Assembly: GCA_026874595.1 (NCBI GenBank)
Contig: CM049309.1
Span: 91,474,723 to 91,538,722 of the forward strand
Direction of reading: 5' to 3'
Source: Sipunculus nudus
Lineage: Eukaryota > Annelida > Sipuncula > Golfingiida > Sipunculidae
DNA length: 64,000 bases
Shown one piece after another: positions 23,972 through 35,493 of the stretch (its first letter is position 1; the number at the start of each line of letters is the position of its first letter). The notes beneath the pieces were generated by a model that was not told the origin of the DNA, did no database searches, and saw nothing but the letters and a program-made list of their open reading frames with translations. A program made the position numbers and the translations under genes.

Positions 23972-24934
23972 GTATAATAAATCCAGATTATGAAAGTATG
24001 ATAAATTCAGGTCTCCCTGAGTTTAAACATCATGACAGTGGATGAAATGACACAAATATAGCTTCAGTTGACTTTATCAGGGATGTCAGTCCCAATCAAT
24101 AAGTCTTGTTGCTGTGATAGTTTGTGAGTTCACATGGATAAACTTTGGTATTGGTCTATCCAATCTAGAGGAAATAAAAAGGCATGCCTTATTTCCACTC
24201 TCCATTTCCATTCCTCTGGAGTGGAATTAACGGATGCTTATTTCCACTCCCCTTTATGAGAAAAGCTGGTAAAGTCCTGAGTGTTTAAGTGACCAAAACT
24301 TGGTTGTTCATTCTTTCCAGTAGTATAATAATTGTGTTTCTTTACAAAATCCTCTCTCAATTACTTCTATAGATGCAATAGAGACAGCTGGGACACACAG
24401 TTACAAATTTCTAGAACCAAGTGCTTTAAACATAGTTTTCCAGTTTTGATATTGAAATGCATTTAATTTTAATGCATTTAACATCAAAGTTTAAAACATT
24501 CATGATTTGCAGAGTAACCCCTGACAATTATATTGCTTTTATATGTGTTGAAAAATTCCAAAGACAGATTTATATTTTTCTGCAGTGCCAAATATATTTT
24601 GTTGGTCTAGTTGTTCAATCATTTTGAAAATTAAATGTGGATCATGAGAACTAACTTAAAGTAGCAGATGAAGGGTGAGATAGATTTCAACATCACTGGC
24701 TGAGTCCTTATCAGTGGACTATTGGCACCTCATTAGTGAGCTCTGGCTTTGTGTCCATATGCTCAGACTGGTGCTTTCAGGTTTTGGCTCAAAATACAGA
24801 CGGTTCAACTGGACTGGCACCTGTACCCTGGTAGGTTGTTTCAGTAATTTACTGTACCACTGATTTCATCTTAAACATTTTCAATGATGTTACTGTGGTG
24901 TCAAGACATGCGAAAATTCTTTTTTTTATTTTAC

Positions 24935-25660
24935 CAGGGCTTGAATTTGGTGCCGGCCAACCGGAATTTTCTGGCAGTTTTGAAGGATATCCCGTAAATT
25001 TTGGGTACAGCGGGCACTCCTTGGCCGGCAGAAAATTCAGCAGTGTCTTTTCTGTACCATCAGGAGAGAAAATATATCCAAAATAACTATTTACTATATC
25101 GTGTCAAAAGCAGCTTAAGTGTCAAATGTAAAAACAAAATTTGTTGGTCCTGCCGGCTAGTTATATGAGGGTCTGATAGATTCTCTAATTCAGCCGGACC
25201 TATCACGCGGCTAAACACTGCAAAATCAGACGAGTTTTCCCACTGGTTTGATGAAATTGGAGATAATAATATGCACACATTGCACTTAAAATTAGGCAAA
25301 TAGCGTGTAAAACATCAGTAAGTGGAAATCATGTAGCTTTTCGTTTGCTCATATATAATGTGAATGATCATCATCTTTCGGCATAAACAGAGTTCCTTTC
25401 GCTATCCATATTTGTCAACCAGCGATGTCAGCTTCTATTTTTAACATCCAGACAGACCACGGTGACTGACTGGTGATTTGCCAGGCCTACGTTCCTGTGA
25501 TTGGCTTGCCAATCAGATATTTGTAGTAAGAATTAGTGCATGTCACTTCATTCATAACATTTTTTGGCAGGAATGAGTTCAGGGATTTTTCTCACGGTGT
25601 TTGGGAATTGCTTATGGTGCCCATGAAATTAATTTTTCAGCCAAGGCCATATGGCCCTGA
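24935..25660. mobile_element. Possible hAT-like left end and CpG-bearing body
   Basis: CAGGGCTTGAATTTGGTGCC starts a block with more CpG than its surroundings (CCGGCCAACCGG, GCCGGCTAG, CACGCGGC). Many hAT elements start CAGGGCTTGAA or similar. No matching CAAGCCCTG right end is found within 1 kb, so the element is truncated or the call is wrong. An alternative is a 5'-exon or promoter region. Confidence 0.25.
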
Positions 25661-26611
25661 GTGAAATTTGGCAAATGAAGTGTAATTGTATATTGATCCT
25701 GGTACTGACGAAGTGACATGATATGATCATAATGATAACATTAAATGTCCAATACTATAAGAATTACATGACTTCACCTCAGTTTAGTGTCAGGGTTCTC
25801 AGAGCAGATCCTCTCTGTCACCTCTCCCTAGAGTTTGTTTCTATTCAAAATAGATTTTGAGAACGATTCTGTGCAAAGTGCAGGTAATTATTGAGACCTA
25901 AGTCCACTGAAACACTGTCTGCTGTCATGCACTCTGGCATTCAGTTGAAACATGGCCTGTAAATTGATTGTGATACAAATAAATATTCAAGTTCAATATA
26001 TGGAAACACGCACAAATACGCAATTATTCCATCTACGTGATAAAATAAGATTTTGCGGGGAATAACTGTGAGGAATGCTGCAATAGTAGTCAAGAATCTG
26101 TCTGCGAAGCATTCGAGACAACTGCAGAGAGGCGACACCATTTGGCTGTTCCGTTAACCATTTAGTGTGTACCAAAATGGTTGAATTATTTGATCAGATT
26201 ATGGGGGGTTGAGGCATCAAACAGCACAACACCTAGTACCCTTCACCAACCGTGCTTGATAATTTGGTAAAACTGTTCTCTTTGCTTAAAACTGATTCGA
26301 CTTGAGTTGATACAACACAGAATCTTCCAGTGTGACTGACCTTGTAAGTAATGGCATATGACATTCATTAGAGACAACCTTCCACGAAATGTGGGGGCTC
26401 TTAATTCTCTAGCTACTCATGAATAATAAGGGGAGCGTGGTTTAGGTTGCATTTGGGGTGCACTAAAAAGCGCTTCTAAAAGAAAATAAGGGGCATGATG
26501 GGGCTAAAATCATATGCCGTGATTATATATTTCTTTATGAGTCATATAAAATAATACAATTCGTACCAATACAAGAAATAAATTTTCAAAGGAAGACCCA
26601 AAAATGAGGAT

Positions 26612-27410
26612 TTTTAGCTCAGCTGACTATAAGTCATCTGAGCTATAGTCGTGGTCCATTGTCCGTCGTCCGTCTGTCTGTCCGTCCGTAGATGTGGCAC
26701 GTTTTGAAACCGTAAGATCTAGGAATCCAAAATTCGGCATAATGTTAGATGTCCCCAAGATCTCCTACCAAGCCGAAAACAGGGTCTTTGCAACTTCGTT
26801 CCTTTGAGAAATTAAGGAAAAACCTCAATTTTTTATTAAAAACCTATTTTCACACTTCAGAACTGCCTAATATCAAAACCACTCATCTGTTTTTCCTCAT
26901 ATTTACCATAAATATACCTCTATATAGTTCCTATGTACATGCCAGAAATTATGTCTGTATTATTTAATTTAAAAAAAGTTATGGGCCCAAACATAATGCA
27001 TTTTGTAAAAAATCAGGAAAGATATTTGATAACTTAACACAAAAAATGTTAAAGCAATCGACCTTTTTTCCAGTAATATAACTTTAATTAATCAAAATTA
27101 AATTGTATACCCAAAATTAGATGAAAATCTTTAAAATTTTCTAAAATTTTAATAAAAATAAAAAATTGGTACCTTAAATTTTGCCCAACTTTGACCATGG
27201 CACGTTTTTTTCCTGTAAGTACTGTGGATTTAATTTTCACAGCATGTTTTTGTTAGCATTTTGTCTGTTAACACCAAAAATTTGAAACCAGTTGATCAAA
27301 AACTGTAGATTTTAATAAGTTTTCAAGCACCATGTAACATATTGTTTTCATCAAGCTAGTGTTATGCAGTTTGCAAGAGCTCAGCTCCCCAGCTTCAGCT
27401 CTTAGTTCCT
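26612..27410 (+). repeat. AGCTCAGCTGAC family, copy 4
   Basis: It has the head TTTTTAGCTCAGCTGACTAT and AAGTCATCTGAGCTATAGTC, then GTCCGTCGTCCGTCTGTCTG, with all family landmarks to about 27400. Confidence 0.85.
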
Positions 27411-27414
27411 TAAA

Positions 27415-28060
27415 TTCGGCATACAGTTAGATGTCTCCAAAATCCCCTACCATGCCAAGAATTTGGTCACTAGGACTTAATACCTTCGAGATATTAATGA
27501 AAAACTTCATTTTTCCATTAAAAACCCATTGTTACACTTCAAGACTGCCTAATATCAAAACCACTGATCTGACTTTAATCATGAATAATATACATATTTT
27601 TCATTCTCTATGCACATGCCAGAATGATGTCAGTATTGCGTAATTGTTTTAAGTTATGGGCCCAAACATAATGCACTTTGTAAAAAATCAAGAAATATAT
27701 TTACTCCCTTAACAAGGGCATTGCTGAAGCTAGAGATTTTTTTGTCAGGGATGTAACATTATTTAATCAAGATTCAATTGAATACCCAAAATTAGTTCTG
27801 AATTTTTCAAATTTTATAAGTTATTAGTATAAATATATAATTAGTCCTTAAATTTTGCCCAACTGTGACCATGGCACGTTTGTGTCCTGTGAGCACTGTT
27901 GATATAATTTTCATATCATGCACACATTAGTATTTCAGCTTTTTAGTTTAGAAAGCTGAAAGAAATTGGCCAAAAATTGTAGCTTTTATTAATGTTTTTT
28001 ATGAGACCCTGTCAGACTTTGGCTCTCTCCAGCCCCTCTTGAGTCACCTGTATGTTGACC
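27415..28060 (+). repeat. AGCTCAGCTGAC family, copy 5 (head missing)
   Basis: It starts mid-family at TTCGGCATACAGTTAGATGT and follows the landmarks in order. It is arranged head-to-tail with copy 4, like the pairs at 13-14.6 kb and 62.5-63.7 kb. Confidence 0.75.
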
Positions 28061-29669
28061 TTGTTGACCTTTCATCAAATTATGCACGCTTGAGGCGAGG
28101 CATACAGGAATCCAGGCAGCTTATGGCCAGCCACAGTTGATCCAGGTGTCCAACCCAACTCATCTAGTAGTTTTAACCAACAACATAACAATAAACAATA
28201 AATTAATAAATTTTTATTGGTTTTTAATAACAAATTAAAGAAAAATAGAAAAGGAATTTGTTAGTTTATAATAACAGGAAATTAACTTGCAGTTACTGAT
28301 GATATAAGAATCTTGTATCGATGGGTAGAATGTCACATATTCCAAATAACACCATGCAGTCACCTATGGCATTTTTCAGTTCAATTTTAATGATAAAGAA
28401 GTAAATCATATTATTCATTACTAATCATTAGGGATCATATGAAGGAAATTAATGATAGACAAAGATGCAGTTGATAATATTAATCTAGATTCCTACTGTG
28501 TCTAGTGTGTACATTGATGTGAAATTAGTCCAAAATGAATTTTTTACAGTTATTTTTTAATATAAATAAAAGCAATAAAACCAGGTACTTATGATCATTA
28601 TTTAAATGTGTGAATTTTGTATATTCTGGATTCTCAACATCATTGGTTGGTGAAACTGAATAAATACCAGACATGGTGCGAATACTTTGTAATTGTATTT
28701 AAATACGAATATGATTATGTACTCCATTATAAAATTTCTTGCATAAAGAATAGGAACTCAGGTAAAAATGAAAGTATTTGAATACTCGTAACTCCTTGGG
28801 GGAGTGGAAATAAGCATCACTTATTTCCACTTCGGGCACTCCCCATGGGAGTGGAAATAAGCACTTCCAAATAAAAGTCTTTCAAAGTAACCCCATAACC
28901 CACATGTAAGATTATCATTGAAAATGAGCAATTAAAAAGCATTGTTGAAAGTTATATGAGGGTAAAAGAAATTGACACAAACAAAAGACCTTATTTTAAA
29001 TTGTTGTTTGTCAACTTAGGACATTCAACTAATGTCAGTTTTTTAACTTACATCCCACAGATGCACATTTTAATTATTAACCTTAATTCAGATGGATTCT
29101 TTTATCATTGTCCCAGCATCCTACAATGTCACTGTCGACATACCATTTTACAACTTTTCCCATCAGCTGTTATAACCTCAGAATAATCTGTGATGTACAG
29201 TCAGATCTGTTTTTCCTCAGATTATCACAACCATGTTAATTATCAGTAGTTTTTGTAGTTTTTAGTTTAACCTTTTATTATATGTGGAGTCCTTTTATTA
29301 TAACCTCTGTATAAAATGTGCTGTCTGACATTTAAACCTCTTTATGCATGAAATTTAATACTTTACTCATTAGTTTTGTGTGGAGCCTGATAATTATATC
29401 CCTAGCATTTTGCTTTGAGTTTAATATTATATGTAGAGTTGTATTATTTTAACCTTAGTATTATTGTAGAGGTTTATTATAACCTATGAATCCACTCATA
29501 AAGCTTATATTATCTATAGTGCTATAGTTTTACCTGGGCATCAGCTGATGTTTGGATGGAGCTTGGCTACTATAACCTGAGCATCATGTATGTGGGGTGA
29601 CTCTGATGATTGACAGGAGCTGATATGACCTTGCACCCCTCCTATGGACTGCAGTTACAGCTGCTGCTC

Positions 29670-29752
29670 ACAGCCAACCACAACTGTAGGAGCTGTCATC
29701 AGCATCTTAGCATTCCATTCAGGCAAGCTGGAGAGATTGGCCTGAGGAGGGG
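29670..29752 (-). CDS. Weak candidate exon (minus strand)
   Basis: Read on the minus strand, the acceptor CCCCTCCTCAG precedes an open frame beginning ANLSSLPEWNAKMLMTAPTV and ending near a GTAACT donor. The + strand is also open here from an ATG. The block is GC-richer than its surroundings. It could be a conserved non-coding block instead. Confidence 0.18.
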
Positions 29753-29800
29753 CACAGCATATTAGGTGGATGGATACAAATTATTTGACAGGCTGGGCAT

Positions 29801-29832
29801 GGGGGGGGGAGGGGGGGGGGGAGAGGGGGGAG
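29801..29832 (+). repeat. G-rich tract, potential G-quadruplex
   Basis: Runs of nine, ten and six G are broken only by A or AGA, enough guanine for intramolecular G-quadruplexes on the + strand. Confidence 0.8.
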
Positions 29833-30994
29833 TTCTTATGCATGGGATATATCACCTGGTGGACGGTTGGAAAATATGCCAATCCTGTGGGTGGTGATGA
29901 GATGGACAGCTGACCTTTGAACAAACCACCAATGTAATCCCTGTACCTTTATCTGAATCAGTTTGAATATTCTGATATATTCCCTTGTCCATTCACATAA
30001 TGTTGAATATGTAAAGCAATTAATAAATATCTAACATGTTTTTAATAAATAATACTTTAATGCCCTCAATGTGTACTTTGCAATATTTCTGTAGAATTTA
30101 AGGTGATGATGGCATTGGACAGCTAGCCCTGCAGGTAAATGGCAGAAGAATGCCAGTTATTTAGTTTTAACAACAGGTCACTTTTTTGTTTTCAGAGGGC
30201 TTATTTTTGTTGAAAAGGGTTTCTGGTCCACCAGTGGGATTGTAAGCTGGTCTTTATTATTTAAACCTGAATACAAACCAAGGTTTATTTAGTCATATCT
30301 GTCACAGCTAACTCAAGGTATAGCAATAGCTAGTAATAGATGTTGATTTCTAGTAACAAGTGCTGATTTCAGTCTTGTTAAGTGCTCTAATTTGGTGACA
30401 GCAAAATGTGTGAGGTTCAAGTGTAGATTTTAATTTATGAAGTTCAGGACATGTTATCGTTATAAAAATCAGTAAAAATCTTGCAACAGGAAAGCTTACA
30501 GTAAGAGGAAGTGTTGTTACCTGTATGTGCTTAAATGCCAGAGTCAAAAGGGTTACAGGTCTCAATCAATCATTGCTTGACAGTATTTGATGCAAAACTT
30601 GAGCAAAACTAGGCTGGTAGGAATAAGGATTATTGAGTAAACATCATGCTTTGGAGATCTGTGTGTGCATGTCCTGTAAATGTTTCTAACTTTTTATTCA
30701 CAGCCTGCCATACAGAAAAAGGTAAAAGTGTTAATGGTCTTTCAAAGTAACAGACTCAGCACTAATAACACAAACAATCTATGCTCTCTCACCACTTAGA
30801 TATGATATTGATGGCTGTCAGAATAGATGGAATCATCTTTGTACAGGCAGCTGTGGAAGTACATCTGTAGATTTGCTTTCAGCTTAGAACTTGTCTCTTG
30901 TGAGCAAGGAAGTTGAAAAGAACCAGGTTAGTTATTAATTGACCATGTCTATTTTTTGCTGACAACTCCCTGGGCTGTGATAAGGTGTGTACTG

Positions 30995-31073
30995 GTGTGT
31001 ACAGGCTGGTATGAGGACAATATTGTTAATCACATGTAATTCAATATTGCACTCGTCCCGGCCTAATACACTC
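30995..31073 (+). ncRNA. mir-92: miR-92 family microRNA precursor, copy A (variant)
   Basis: The 3' arm at 31045-31066 reads TATTGCACTCGTCCCGGCCT followed by AA. This is the miR-92 family sequence, and the CACTCGTCC centre matches the vertebrate miR-92b version as I know it. The 5' arm from about 31003 (AGGCTGGTATGAGGACAATA) pairs with it over about 22 positions with G:U wobbles and three mismatches. The loop is about 16 nt (near 31025-31041). The stem continues outward through GTGTA (5' side) and TACAC (3' side). miR-92 is a 3'-arm microRNA in animals and silences mRNAs through the seed ATTGCAC. This copy lies 11 kb upstream of the next one and differs from the other four at the 5' end and centre. 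Expression is not visible from sequence. Confidence 0.88.
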
Positions 31074-31687
31074 CATGAACAAGCAGCGTGATGACAGGTA
31101 TGAGCAAGGGAGGCGCAGTCTGGAGTTTTCCTCGTTCCCTACACAGGTGTTGGTCTGTCATGAATGAAGTTTTAAAGTGTTGTACTACAAGTATGGTGTG
31201 TATGTCCAATTGAAACAGAGATGGCATAGTGAGTGTGGAAAGCCAAGTACTTAGCATTTTGCAAATTAAAATTGATCCTTATTGTATTAACAAAATATGG
31301 GTGATTTGAGTGATATGCAGAAAGTTGTATACTGCAATATATTGTAGCATTGATGAAAACATGGTTATTGCATAATGTATTTATTTCTACATCAACTGTA
31401 GAAATGTAAACATGCTCTCTTTGCCATAATTATAGGAAGGTTCACATAGTTTCAAGAATTTCCTGAATTTTTAACACAGCTGCCAAGGGGCTTCAGACTA
31501 CATACCAGTGCTCACACCTGTGAACCAAAAACATTTGAGAGGTCCGATTATTTTATGAGATGTTGTAACAGGTGACTGTCAGCCATCCATTATAATAAAG
31601 TTCTGAATTCTTTCATATGAGAAAGGCTTAAAATCTTAAATTCTGATGACTCAGGTTCTGCCTAAAATCCAGGTGGATACAAGGTTT

Positions 31688-32860
31688 TTATGCCCCTGCC
31701 ACAAAGTGGCCGGGGCACATAGTTTTACCCATGTGCGTTATTCCGTCCTTCCATCATTCCAAAATCAAACAGTTGTATGGACTTCATCGCAATGCCTGTA
31801 GATATTTGCCTGATTTTTGGTGTGTTGGCAGATAATGACCAGATACAGAGAGAGTTCGCATTTCATCCCAGTGGACCTATTTTGACCGTATGACGGCTCC
31901 TGAACATAGAAAATTTTGTGAAAAATAGAAATTTTCATGAGAAATGCACATGTACGGCCTTTTTTTGCAGTGCTTGCAGATATTGGCCTTATTTTTGGTG
32001 TGTGGGTGCATAATGACCACTTACAGATTGAGTTTTTCCCGGTTGGCCTACTTTTGATTGTTTTACGGCTCCTAAACATAGAAAATTTCATGAAAAATAG
32101 AAATTTTCATGACAAATGTATATGTACAGACTTTTTTTTCGCATTGCCTGCAGATATTGGCCTGATTTTGGTGTGTGGCAGCAAACTGACCACTTACAGA
32201 TAGTTCACATTTTTCTCCTAGTTGACCTGCCCTTTGACCGCATAATGGCTCCTAAACATAGAAAATTTCATGAAAAATAGAAATTTTCATGATAATTGCT
32301 CATGTACAGACTTTTTTTTTTTCGCAATGCCTGCAGATTTTAGCCTGATTTTTGTTGTGTGGCTGGATCCTTACCAGTTACAGATCAAGTTTGCTTTTTG
32401 TCCCATATGACTGCCAAAGAACAGAAAATTTCATGCAAATAGAAATTTTCATGATAAATTCACATGTACGGACTTTTTTCACAGTGCTTGCAGATATTGA
32501 CCTGGTTTATTGTACCTTGCCAGATCATGACTAGTTACAGATTGAGTTTGCGTTTCATCACAGTTGTCTTACTTTTGACCAAATGACAGCTCCTGAACAT
32601 TGAAATTTCATATAAATTGAAATTTTCATGAGAAATGCACATGTACGGCCTTTTTTTTGCAATGCTTGCAGATATTGGCCTAATTTTTGGTGTGTGGGTG
32701 CATAATGACCACTTACAGATCAAATTCGCATTTTGTCCTGGTTCACCTACTTTTGACCGTATGACAGCTCCTGAACATAGAAAATTTAACAACTTAACAA
32801 ATATTTCTTATCTGCTTAAGGCAGGGGCATTCGTGTCATTCTGACACATCTAGTCTTTGT
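31688..32860 (+). repeat. GCCACAAAGTGGC family, tandem ~180-bp units (copy 2)
   Basis: It opens with TATGCCCCTGCCACAAAGTG then GCCGGGGCACATAG. About six units follow with GCAGATATTGGCCTGATTTT-like and GAACATAGAAAATTTCATGA phrases. It closes at AGGCAGGGGCATTCGTGTCA then TTCTGACACATCTAGTC, which looks like a true family end. It begins 0.6 kb after mir-92 copy A. Confidence 0.8.
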
Positions 32861-33245
32861 TTGAAAAAGATCAATTGATACATGTTGGTGTCACCTTGAG
32901 ATGCAACACTCCTGAACCTGAGTTCTTGCATGTTCCTTAAGCATTGCTGAAGGCTAGGCAATTTACTGATGAAATACCAGTTAACATCACATACCGTAGT
33001 ACTTAGTAAGACATTAACACTCCATCAACATTCTGAAACTTTCAGGGCCACAGAACACATTGTCCAGAAAAAAAGGCAGGGATTTACAAGTTGGTATGAT
33101 GGTTGTGGTAATTACTTTAACAGTCTTTCAACAGATTAAAGCTGAATTGATGACGTTTTCCTGATTCCATTTGTAAGCTTGGTTATATAATAAACAAGTT
33201 TAACCTGTTTCACACAGCATAATTACGCGTTCAGTAAATATACCA

Positions 33246-34503
33246 GGATCTGTACCTCCACTGATTTGCCGAGGTTATCATTTTATGTAATCACTTTAGT
33301 GTATAAACAGGATCTGAACCTCTACCGATTTGCTGAGGTTATCATGTTATGTGATCACTGTAGGGTATTACAGGATCTGTACCTCTACCGATTTGCTGAG
33401 GTTATCATGTCATGTGATCACTGTAGGGTATTACAGGATCTGTACCTCTACTGATTTGCTGAGGTTATCATGTTATGTGATTACTGTAGGGTATTACAGG
33501 ATCTGTACCTCTACCGATTTGCTGAGGTTATCATGTTATGTGATCACTGTAGGGTATTACAGGATCTGTACCTCTACCGATTTGCTGAGGTTATCATGTC
33601 ATGTGATCACTGTAGGGTATTACAGGATCTGTACCTCTACTGATTTGCTGAGGTTATCATGTTATGTGATTACTGTAGGGTATTACAGGATCTGTACCTC
33701 TACCGATTTGCTGAGGTTATCATTTTATGTAATCACTTTAGTGTATAAACAGGATCTGTACCTCCACTGATTTGCTGAGGTTATCATGTTATGTGATCAC
33801 TGTAGGGTATTACAGGATCTGTACCTCTACCGATTTGCTGAGGTTATCATGTCATGTGATCACTGTAGGGTATTACAGGATCTGTACCTCTACTGATTTG
33901 CTGAGGTTATCATGTTATGTGATTACTGTAGGGTATTACAGGATCTGTACCTCTACCGATTTGCTGAGGTTATCATTTTATGTAATCACTTTAGTGTATA
34001 AACAGGATCTGTACCTCCACTGATTTGCTGAGGTTATCATGTTATGTGATCACTGTAGGGTATTACAGGATCTGTACCTCTACTGATTTGCTGAGGTTAT
34101 CATTTTATGTTATCACTTTAGTGTATAAACAGGATCTGTACCTCCACTGATTTGCTTAGGTTATCATGTTATGTGATCACTGTAGGGTATAACAGGATCT
34201 GTACCTCTACTGATTTGCTGAGGTTATCATGTCATGTGATCACTGTAGGGTATTACAGGATCTGTACCTCTACTGATTTGCTGAGGTTATCACATTATGT
34301 GATTACTGTAGTGTATACAGGATCTGTTACTCCACAGATTAGCTGAGGTTATCACGTCATGTGATCACTGTAGTGTATACAGGATCTGTTACTCCACAGA
34401 TTAGCTGAGGTTATCATGTCATGTGATCACTGTAGTGTATACAGGATCTGTACCTCCACAGATTTGCTGAGGTTATCATGTTATGTGATCACTGTAGTGT
34501 ACA
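33246..34503 (+). repeat. 63-bp minisatellite, about 20 units, higher-order structure
   Basis: The unit is CAGGATCTGTACCTCTACCG, ATTTGCTGAGGTTATCATGT, TATGTGATCACTGTAGGGTA, TTA. Variants differ at CCG/CTG, GTTATG/GTCATG and GATCAC/GATTAC. A 64-bp variant ends TTTAGTGTATAAA. Variants recur in fixed order in blocks of three or four units. 63 is a multiple of three, so long ORFs (up to 146 codons) appear and are artefacts. Confidence 0.95.
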
Positions 34504-34977
34504 TGTTCATCTTCTGAGAAAACAGGGATGAAATCTGGATTGCAGTAAAATTCTGTTCAGACCTGAGTTTCTAATATGGAAGTGTAAGGCATCATTGAAA
34601 TATCTTACATTTTCCAGTGGAAGTAGATCTAGATTTGGATGTAGGGAAGAGTTTGGTCTGTTTGCTAATTAACATGAAATTTTGCAAAGTTACTAGCTGA
34701 CCTGGCTGTAAGTTTTGGAAGCAGGATCATTATTTTGTCTGTAATCCTGGATGGTGGAGGTATGTGCTGACTGGTTAAATAATAACACCATGGACTTGAG
34801 GAAGGTCAGTAGTTATCAAGAAGGCTCCTACTTGTGGCTGTGCCAGTAGTTCTGGAGTTTACCCCTTACAGGCATACATGGAATCTTTTCATTTTAACAC
34901 ATGGCTGTAAACTTGAAGATCAATTAAGACCTGAGCCACTTGTGTGTTTACATTCCTTCCCTGTAACTGCAGATTGT

Positions 34978-35185
34978 TTATTCTGTATGACACACATTGA
35001 TCATGCAAACCTGTCGATCTGTACCTCAACAATAGCTAGCTGTCAAGTTTATATAATATTTCTTAGTGGTTATCATGTTATTCTGTATGACACACATTGA
35101 TCATGCAAACCTGTCGATCTGTACCTCAACAATAGCTAGCTTTCAAGTTTATATAATATTTATTAGTGGTTATCATGTTATTTGT
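34978..35185 (+). repeat. 100-bp direct duplication
   Basis: TTATTCTGTATGACACACAT through TTAGTGGTTATCATG is present twice with an exact 100-bp period (TTCTGTATGA at 34981 and 35081) and one or two substitutions. A few bases of a third copy follow. Confidence 0.9.
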
Positions 35186-35450
35186 ATGGCATTTTCAGAT
35201 TTAGGAGTGTATTTGCAATATTGTGTACACAGATACATTTACAGTGACTGGGTACAGATCAGATATGAATTATTTATGCCAGAAATGACTAGTGCAGTGT
35301 ATTTTGCTGCCCACAAGGTGACAGGCCTGGGTTTATATTCAGTGATCAAGGGAATTTTAAGGAAATTTCATTTATTTTGAAAACAGGTTACCTGAAATAG
35401 TTAATTGTACACTTCTCCTGTAAGTGTTTATCAATTTCATTGATTTGATT

Positions 35451-35456
<6 letters not shown>

Positions 35457-35490
<34 letters not shown>
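35457..35490. repeat. (TA)n microsatellite
   Basis: TA units up to the left end of the transposon at 35491. Confidence 0.95.

Positions 35491-35493
<3 letters not shown>

Larger units (their letters stand above)
28061..30990. other. Mostly unique non-coding sequence before mir-92 copy A
   Basis: It contains the paired motif GGAGTGGAAATAAGCA near 28802 and 28851, a G-rich tract at 29801-29832, and several isolated splice-like signals (TTTTTTGTTTTCAG at 30184-30197; TTTTTATTCACAG at 30691-30703). No confident gene. Confidence 0.4.

Noticed and set aside
24845-24875. miR-1992-like TGTACCACTGATTT
   Set aside because: A partial match of about 14 bases with no convincing hairpin.
33330-33770. 146-codon ORF with regular peptide repeats
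   Set aside because: It is produced by the 63-bp minisatellite. The same peptide recurs by DNA repetition and there is no initiation or domain evidence.
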